Assembly: GCA_944325475.1 (NCBI GenBank) | Contig: CALVAF010000162.1 | Span: 1 to 29,877, forward strand | From: an uncultured Helicobacter sp. | GTDB lineage: Bacteria; Campylobacterota; Campylobacteria; Campylobacterales; Helicobacteraceae | Direction: 5' to 3' | DNA length: 29,877 nucleotides | Shown here: positions 24,903 through 29,877 of the stretch, one piece after another | Layout: every line of letters begins with the position of its first letter | Position numbering within the stretch: position 1 is the stretch's first letter | Program-made: the position numbers and the translations under genes | Notes under the pieces: model-generated | What the model saw: only the letters and a program-made list of their open reading frames with translations | Told to the model about the DNA's origin: nothing | The model's database searches: none

Positions 24903-25571
24903 ATGGTAGAAGCACGACAAAGAAGCCTTAGAGCTTTTATTTTCATAGCCGGAGATGAAGAAGAAACAATTGCCTATATTCAAAAACATTTGGTTTTGCT
25001 GAAAGATTTTTTAGTAGTCTTTACCTACCCCATTGGAAGCAAGCTTTTAGAATTTTTGCAATCCCAAAACCTCAACTTCATCGAGCAAAAAAACTCCCAA
25101 AAAATCCTCTCCCAATTACCTGAATCTCAAAAGTCTATCCAAAAAGCAAAACCCACCCAACTCACACAAGAAAATTTACTAACAACACAACAAACAAACC
25201 CACAGCAAAATTCCCAACCAAGTCTGCAAGAAAATCAAAAGATACAAGAAAAAGAGAAAAAACAAACCAAGAATCCAACTTTGATTCTCCATAGAACTAT
25301 CCGTAGCGGAGAGGAAATCCTAGCTCAAGGCGATGTGACTATCTTTGGTCGTGTCAATAATGGGGCTTGTATCCAAGCTCAAGGCAATGTCCAAATTTTT
25401 GGCGAGATTAGCGGCAATGTCTTTTGCAATGGCACCTATATGATTTTAGGTCCCATTAAAGAAGGCAATATCCTCTTTGATAGCGAAATCATCGAGAGAG
25501 AAAGGTTATTACAAGGCTATCAAAAAATCTACAAAAAAGACAATCAAATCATCATTGAGGATTTACTATGA
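24903..25571 (+). CDS. minC: Septum-site protein MinC
   Basis: Inhibitor of FtsZ ring assembly away from mid-cell. It has 222 residues. The N-terminal domain spans about 1-80. A long Gln/Asn/Ser-rich linker lies at about 85-125. The C-terminal beta-helix (about 130-200) has the GDVTIFGRVNNGACIQAQG and NVQIFGEISGNV repeats that bind MinD. minD and minE are not adjacent. It begins nine bases after the peptidase stop with no clear RBS. Its stop overlaps the lpxC ATG. Confidence 0.92.
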   Translation: MVEARQRSLRAFIFIAGDEEETIAYIQKHLVLLKDFLVVFTYPIGSKLLEFLQSQNLNFIEQKNSQKILSQLPESQKSIQKAKPTQLTQENLLTTQQTNPQQNSQPSLQENQKIQEKEKKQTKNPTLILHRTIRSGEEILAQGDVTIFGRVNNGACIQAQGNVQIFGEISGNVFCNGTYMILGPIKEGNILFDSEIIERERLLQGYQKIYKKDNQIIIEDLL

Positions 25572-26455
25572 AAGAAAAAACCCTTGCTAAAGCAATTGAA
25601 TTAGTCGGTATTGGCTTACACAAAGGTATCCCAGTAAAAATGCGTTTAGAACCTTTGGAAGAAAATAGCGGAATCCATTTTTTCCGCAGTGATGTGGGAG
25701 TAAATATCCCACTTAGCCCAGAAAATGTCGTAGATACCACAATGGCAACGGTGATTGCTAAAGATGGGCATAAAGTCTCAACAATCGAGCATCTTCTCTC
25801 TGCAATCCATGCCTATGGAATTGACAATCTCCAAATCGTGCTTGATAATGAGGAAGTGCCGATAATGGATGGCAGTAGTATTGGGTATTGTATGCTACTT
25901 GAAGAAGCCGGAATTACAAAACAAAACGCTCCTAAAAAGATTCTCAAAATCAAATCTCCCATTGAAGTCAAAGAAGGCGATAAATTCGTGCGGTTAGAGC
26001 CAAGCAAAGAATGTATTTTTGATTTTTCTATCCATTTCCCCCACCCAGCCATTGGCACACAAAAATACAAATTTACCTTTTCTACAAACAATTATAAAGA
26101 AGAAATCGCACGAGCAAGAACTTTTGGATTTTTAAATGAAGTGCAATATCTCCGCTCCAAAGGGCTTGCGCTTGGTGGCTCCCTAGATAATGCTATTGTA
26201 CTAGATGAAACAACAATTCTAAACAAAGAAGGCTTACGCTATAAAGAAGAATTTGTCCGCCACAAAATTTTAGATGCTATTGGCGATATGTGCCTACTTG
26301 GGATTCCACTACTTGGGACTTATGTCTCTTATGCAGGTAGCCACAAACTCAACCACCTCCTTACTAAAAAAATCTTTGAAGACAATGAGGCTTATGAGAT
26401 TATCCAATCTAGCCAAGAAAGCGATGATTACGCATTAGCCTACCAAAATGCTTAA
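25568..26455 (+). CDS. lpxC: UDP-3-O-acyl-N-acetylglucosamine deacetylase LpxC
   Basis: Zinc enzyme making the committed step of lipid A synthesis. It has 295 residues. Zinc ligands are His75 (STIEHLLSA), His232 and Asp236 (RHKILDAIGD); catalytic residues are Glu74 and His259 (AGSHKLNH). The substrate loop includes IMDGSS and FGFLNEV. ATGA overlap with minC; the next gene begins on the base after its stop. lpxA lies 13 kb away in the other cluster. Confidence 0.97.
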   Translation: MKEKTLAKAIELVGIGLHKGIPVKMRLEPLEENSGIHFFRSDVGVNIPLSPENVVDTTMATVIAKDGHKVSTIEHLLSAIHAYGIDNLQIVLDNEEVPIMDGSSIGYCMLLEEAGITKQNAPKKILKIKSPIEVKEGDKFVRLEPSKECIFDFSIHFPHPAIGTQKYKFTFSTNNYKEEIARARTFGFLNEVQYLRSKGLALGGSLDNAIVLDETTILNKEGLRYKEEFVRHKILDAIGDMCLLGIPLLGTYVSYAGSHKLNHLLTKKIFEDNEAYEIIQSSQESDDYALAYQNA

Positions 26456-26911
26456 ATGAATCAGATTTTAATTATCCCCACAAGCCAACCCGTGCTTATC
26501 GGGGTTTATAAGGATTTTCAGCTGCAGTCTGCACACTCCCTACCCGCCCAACTCTCAGAATCACTAATCCCCTTTTTTGCCACGCTAAAAACGCAAGGAA
26601 CTGGGCTTGATAATCTCTATTTTGTGCGTGGTCCGGGTAGTCTTATGGCATTAAAGCTCATTTATCTCTTTGCTAAAACCCTGCAAATTACCTATGATTC
26701 TAAACTTTTTGCCACACATGGATTCCACTTTAATTCTAACTCACCCATTAAAGCCTATGGGAATTGTTATTTTGTGCTAGAGGGAAGTGAAATCGTGTTA
26801 AAAACCTACAAAACTCCGCCAAAAATCGCCCCCTACACTCTACCCCAAAAGCTCGAACAAAACCTTTTTTCCACAGAGACAAAGCCTCTCTATCTCTTGC
26901 CACCGGTGTGA
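26456..26911 (+). CDS. Short TsaB-like (Kae1-family) protein
   Basis: A 151-residue protein with a start abutting the lpxC stop. The beginning (ILIIPTSQPVLIGVY) and RGPGSLMALKLIYLFAKTLQI match the TsaB pattern (LxIDTS near the start, GPGSFTGLRxG... AKGLA), but with changes at conserved positions (S-L-M for S-F-T-G). TsaB in E. coli has about 230 residues, so this is a shortened, divergent form, as found in Campylobacterota. If it is TsaB, it would partner TsaD in t6A tRNA modification. Membership is likely from these blocks but not certain. Confidence 0.65.
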   Translation: MNQILIIPTSQPVLIGVYKDFQLQSAHSLPAQLSESLIPFFATLKTQGTGLDNLYFVRGPGSLMALKLIYLFAKTLQITYDSKLFATHGFHFNSNSPIKAYGNCYFVLEGSEIVLKTYKTPPKIAPYTLPQKLEQNLFSTETKPLYLLPPV

Positions 26912-26912
26912 A

Positions 26913-27776
26913 ATGACGATTCAAAAAAAAGCTACTTTAATTTCTAGCCTCACTGCTTTTCTTTTAATCTATGTGAAGTTTATTGGGGGAATTTTAAGCG
27001 GCTCGGTTGCAACTCTTGCTTCTGCCATTGATTCCTTACTTGATTTGTGCATTTCGCTTTTTAATTTCTATGCCATTACCAAATCAGAACAACCTGCTAA
27101 CTCACATTTCAACTACGGCAAAGGTAAAATCGAATCGCTAGCAGCTGTGATTGAAGGTAGCATAATTTGTGCTTCAGGGGCTTTTGTGCTTTATCAATCG
27201 CTCAAAAAACTCATTTTAGGGAATGAGTTAAACTACCTCCCCTATTCTATTGGAGTGATGATTTTCTCTGTTTTGCTGACAACCTCCCTCGTCCTCTATC
27301 TTCATGCCATAGCTAAAAAAACCAACAATCTTATCATCAAAGCCGATGCACTGCATTACAAAACCGATGTTTTAAGCAATCTAGCCGTCCTTTTTGCTTT
27401 GCTTTTAGTATATTTTACTAGCTTTAGCGAGTTTGATGCACTCTTTGGAATTGGCATTGGAATCTACATTATTTATTCGGCTTGGACACTTTTAAAAAAT
27501 GGCGTTTTGATTTTACTTGATAGGGCGCTAGATAATGAGATTCTAAAAACTCTCAAAACAATCCTTGATAACGCCCCCATTAATGGCTATCACAATTTAA
27601 AAACAAGGCAAAGCGGGGAGATTTATTTTTTAGAAGTGCATTTGGTTTTTAACCCCCAAATTTCCCTGCTAGAAGCACACACGATTGCGGATTCTATCGA
27701 AAATAAAATCAAAGCTCTACAAGGAAATTGGGTCGTTATCACCCACTTAGACCCCAATGATGATAAAGGACAATAA
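26913..27776 (+). CDS. CDF-family divalent metal exporter
   Basis: A 287-residue cation diffusion facilitator with about six membrane helices and a cytoplasmic C-terminal domain. Transport-site residues are at Asp40 and Asp44 (ASAIDSLLDL) and His148 and Asp152 (HYKTDVLSN), the DxxxD/HxxxD set of FieF-type proteins moving Zn2+, Fe2+ or Mn2+. FNYGKGKIESL is the typical cytoplasmic loop. The C-terminus (VHLVFNPQISLLEAH) is the usual sensor domain. It starts one base after the TsaB-like gene; its stop overlaps the next ATG (TAATG). Metal specificity cannot be assigned. Confidence 0.9.
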   Translation: MTIQKKATLISSLTAFLLIYVKFIGGILSGSVATLASAIDSLLDLCISLFNFYAITKSEQPANSHFNYGKGKIESLAAVIEGSIICASGAFVLYQSLKKLILGNELNYLPYSIGVMIFSVLLTTSLVLYLHAIAKKTNNLIIKADALHYKTDVLSNLAVLFALLLVYFTSFSEFDALFGIGIGIYIIYSAWTLLKNGVLILLDRALDNEILKTLKTILDNAPINGYHNLKTRQSGEIYFLEVHLVFNPQISLLEAHTIADSIENKIKALQGNWVVITHLDPNDDKGQ

Positions 27777-29506
27777 TGCAATATTTACTTGATTTTCTAC
27801 AAACAACCCCCATTACCAAAACAAAAATTTATCCCTTTTTGCGATGTCGCAAGGAAGAAGCGCTCATTCTTCATTATTTTTGTCAAGAGATTTTGAAAGG
27901 AAATGAAGAAATCCTCTGTCTTGATGTGATTAATGCGCTTTTTATACCAAAAGATGATGTGGCGATTCTGAAATTTCTACCTTTTTTTAAAAATCTCCTT
28001 GATTTAGGCTGGTTAAGTCAGAATCTTTTTTTGAAAAATCTCAATAACGAAGTGCTTTACCTAAGACTGCTTAATTCCCCCTTTTCTTTAAGCAATAATT
28101 TTTTAAAACTCATTCAAGAGGGTGGAATCTACCCCAAACTCCCTAGAATCTCTGCTTATTCTGACCATTTAGACTATCTTAAAGACCAGTTTTTAGTCAT
28201 CAATCTCCTCTCTAGCCTCCTGCCTTACAAAAAGGACAATCTCTCCTCGCCCTTCCTTGCTAAAGGCGAACAAAAAATCAAAGCCCTCCAAGAGCGAATC
28301 AAACAAAGGCTAAACCTCACCAAAGACAAGCCAAGTTTAGAAAAACTCTTTGAAGAATACAATCTCAATGCTCAAGAAAAAATCATTTTCTTAGCCCTTT
28401 TAAAAGAGGAGTATTCCGGTAGAGAATCCCAAGCAAGAGAGCTTAATACATTGATTAATCTAGTTAGCTTAAACGACTATGAGCGTATTAAAAATCGTGC
28501 CTTACTTGATGATAGGAGCAAGCTTGTCCAAAAAGGCTTGGTGGATTATGATGAAATTTTAAGCACTTTTGAAGGAATCAACCGCACCTTTTTTATCCCT
28601 GATGAAATCTTAAAAAAAATCACCCACCAAAATAATGAAGAAAAAAAGCAAAAAATCAGCCTCCAAACCCTCATTGATGAACAAGAGATTTTTGAATTTA
28701 TCCAACCCAAAACCTCTCTTAATAATGTCGTGCTAAACCCTCGCACAAAAGAGACTTTAGAAACACTTTTAAAACAAATGGATTCAAAAGTCCTCCAAAA
28801 CCTTAAAACTTGGGGAATCAAAGACAAAAAACGTGGCATTGATGCCAAAATCATCTTTTATGGTGCTGCTGGGACTGGCAAGACGATCACCGCACTAGCT
28901 TTAGCTAAATCACTTAAAAAGAGTGTTTTAAGCTTTGATTGTTCCAAGATTCTCTCAATGTATGTAGGCGAGAGTGAAAAAAATGTGCGGAAAATCTTTG
29001 ATACCTACAAAGATCTTTGCAAAGAGAGCAAAGAAAACCCAATTTTACTGCTTGATGAAGCCGACCAATTCCTCAGTATGCGTAGCACAAGCACAAGCGG
29101 GGCAGATAAAATGCATAACCAAATGCAAAATATTTTTTTAGAACAAATTGAAAAATTTGATGGAATCTTAATTGCTACCACCAACCTTTTAGAGACGATT
29201 GACACGGCATTTTCAAGACGTTTTAACTACAAAATCGAATTTAAAAAACCAAGTTTAGAAGAGCGGATTTCATTATGGGAAAAACTTTTGCCTAAAAATG
29301 CTCCTTATGAGAAAAACTTCAATCTCAAATCTCTAGCAGAATTTTCCTTAACTGGCGGACAAATCTCACTCATTATTAAAAATACCGCCTTTTTGGTAGC
29401 CGCTCAAAAATCACCCCTTTTTACCACTCAAATTTTTATTGAAGAAATTAAGCGCGAATTAAATTCTAACTTCGATGGGCAAAGAGAAATGGGATTCCAC
29501 ATTTAA
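27776..29506 (+). CDS. AAA+ ATPase with a large uncharacterised N-terminal region
   Basis: A 576-residue protein. Residues 1-310 show no motif I recognise; they look helical. The AAA+ module lies at about 315-520. Walker A is GAAGTGKT at 363-370, Walker B is ILLLDEAD (Asp427, Glu428), sensor-1 is ATTN, and the arginine finger is in FSRRFNYKIEF. A sensor-2-like segment LTGGQISLIIKNTAF follows. The layout resembles a single-ring disassembly or remodelling ATPase of the FtsH/katanin/spastin group without a protease. It is coupled to the CDF gene by TAATG. I give no function. Confidence 0.8.
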   Translation: MQYLLDFLQTTPITKTKIYPFLRCRKEEALILHYFCQEILKGNEEILCLDVINALFIPKDDVAILKFLPFFKNLLDLGWLSQNLFLKNLNNEVLYLRLLNSPFSLSNNFLKLIQEGGIYPKLPRISAYSDHLDYLKDQFLVINLLSSLLPYKKDNLSSPFLAKGEQKIKALQERIKQRLNLTKDKPSLEKLFEEYNLNAQEKIIFLALLKEEYSGRESQARELNTLINLVSLNDYERIKNRALLDDRSKLVQKGLVDYDEILSTFEGINRTFFIPDEILKKITHQNNEEKKQKISLQTLIDEQEIFEFIQPKTSLNNVVLNPRTKETLETLLKQMDSKVLQNLKTWGIKDKKRGIDAKIIFYGAAGTGKTITALALAKSLKKSVLSFDCSKILSMYVGESEKNVRKIFDTYKDLCKESKENPILLLDEADQFLSMRSTSTSGADKMHNQMQNIFLEQIEKFDGILIATTNLLETIDTAFSRRFNYKIEFKKPSLEERISLWEKLLPKNAPYEKNFNLKSLAEFSLTGGQISLIIKNTAFLVAAQKSPLFTTQIFIEEIKRELNSNFDGQREMGFHI

Positions 29507-29531
29507 ACTTGTTAATTTAAAAATTTTCTGC

Positions 29532-29537
29532 TAAGAT
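29532..29537 (+). promoter_or_regulatory. -10 box for the sodium symporter gene
   Basis: TAAGAT in the extended form CTGC-TAAGAT, 29 bases before the ATG at 29566, with AAGG at 29555 as RBS. Confidence 0.45.
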
Positions 29538-29565
29538 TACATTAATTTGCATTTAAGGTTATGTA

Positions 29566-29877
29566 ATGACACGTTTTTCAAAAATCGGTTTTATTTTAGC
29601 AACCGCTGGAAGCGCTATCGGACTAGGTGGGATTTGGAAATTCCCTTATATGGTTGGGGAGAGTGGCGGTGGTGCGTTTGTACTCGTGTTTATTGTGGCG
29701 TTTTTAATGTTTGGGCTTAGCGTGTTTATTGTGGAGATGATTTTGGGGCGAGCAAGTGAGCGTGATTGCTTTAGCACCTTTGAATCTCTGGCACCCACAG
29801 GGCAAAAATACCTTAAATATGGCGGAGTAATGGTGTTTTCTGGCTTGGTAATTTTTTCATTTTATGTTGTGGTGCTA
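29566..29877 (+). CDS. Sodium-dependent transporter, NSS/SNF family (N-terminal part)
   Basis: The first 104 residues of a membrane transporter, cut by the right edge. The opening FSKIGFILATAGSAIGLGGIWKFPYMVGE is the family's TM1 signature, including the unwound GSAIGLG sodium/substrate site. TM2 (AFVLVFIVAFLMFGLSVFI) follows. Bacterial members take up amino acids or related solutes with Na+. It starts 59 bases after the AAA+ gene with its own RBS and possible promoter. Confidence 0.92.
   Translation, partial: MTRFSKIGFILATAGSAIGLGGIWKFPYMVGESGGGAFVLVFIVAFLMFGLSVFIVEMILGRASERDCFSTFESLAPTGQKYLKYGGVMVFSGLVIFSFYVVVL

Noticed and set aside
1..29877. CRISPR array, tRNA, rRNA or insertion sequence
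   Set aside because: No regularly spaced repeats, cloverleaf, rRNA block or transposase motif was seen on either strand; this was by eye, and a tRNA scan would settle it.

Overview
The window looks like chromosomal DNA of a Helicobacter, or a close relative in the Campylobacterota, and probably not H. pylori. The base composition is mostly AT-rich, with AAGGA-type ribosome binding sites and TACAAT/TATAAT-like -10 boxes. The gene sets match ones known from Helicobacter: hydABCDE, a pgbA-like gene next to glcD, fabZ-lpxA-clpX-mreB-mreC, dba-dsbI and a CPDC thioredoxin. An ilvD gene and a PilM/N/O-like trio point to an enterohepatic or environmental lineage. This assignment is inference from gene content; no rRNA gene is present.

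Layout. Positions 1-9185 read on the minus strand and 9456-29877 on the plus strand, diverging from an AT-rich intergenic stretch at 9186-9455. From the left the minus side holds: a frameshifted DUF262 (GmrSD-type) gene running off the edge; a GC-rich ilvD with a ~115-residue in-frame insert; a PilM/PilN/PilO-like trio with ATGA-type overlaps; a TauE/SafE-like (DsbD_2) membrane protein coupled to cysS; and dba-dsbI.

The plus side begins with a tight cluster pgbA-like, glcD, fabZ, lpxA, clpX, mreB, mreC (envelope lipid synthesis, proteolysis, cell shape). Next is the NiFe uptake hydrogenase operon hydABCDE behind its own promoter, with a strong inverted repeat in the leader. Then come yebC and a CPDC thioredoxin, each with its own promoter. 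A dense cluster follows: M23 peptidase, minC, lpxC, a short TsaB-like gene, a CDF metal exporter and an AAA+ ATPase. The start of a sodium:neurotransmitter symporter-type gene is cut by the right edge.

How the genes work together. HydA/HydB/HydC form the membrane-bound hydrogenase that feeds electrons from H2 to quinone. HydD trims HydB, and HydE is needed for activity in H. pylori; here its sequence looks like a degenerate HypF. FabZ, LpxA and LpxC act in fatty acid and lipid A synthesis; MreB, MreC, the M23 peptidase and MinC shape and divide the cell. The points most worth a second look are the HypF-like character of HydE, the PilMNO-like module, the foreign-looking ilvD with its insert, the broken DUF262 gene beside it, and the hairpin in the hyd leader. 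No rRNA, tRNA, CRISPR array or insertion sequence was recognised.
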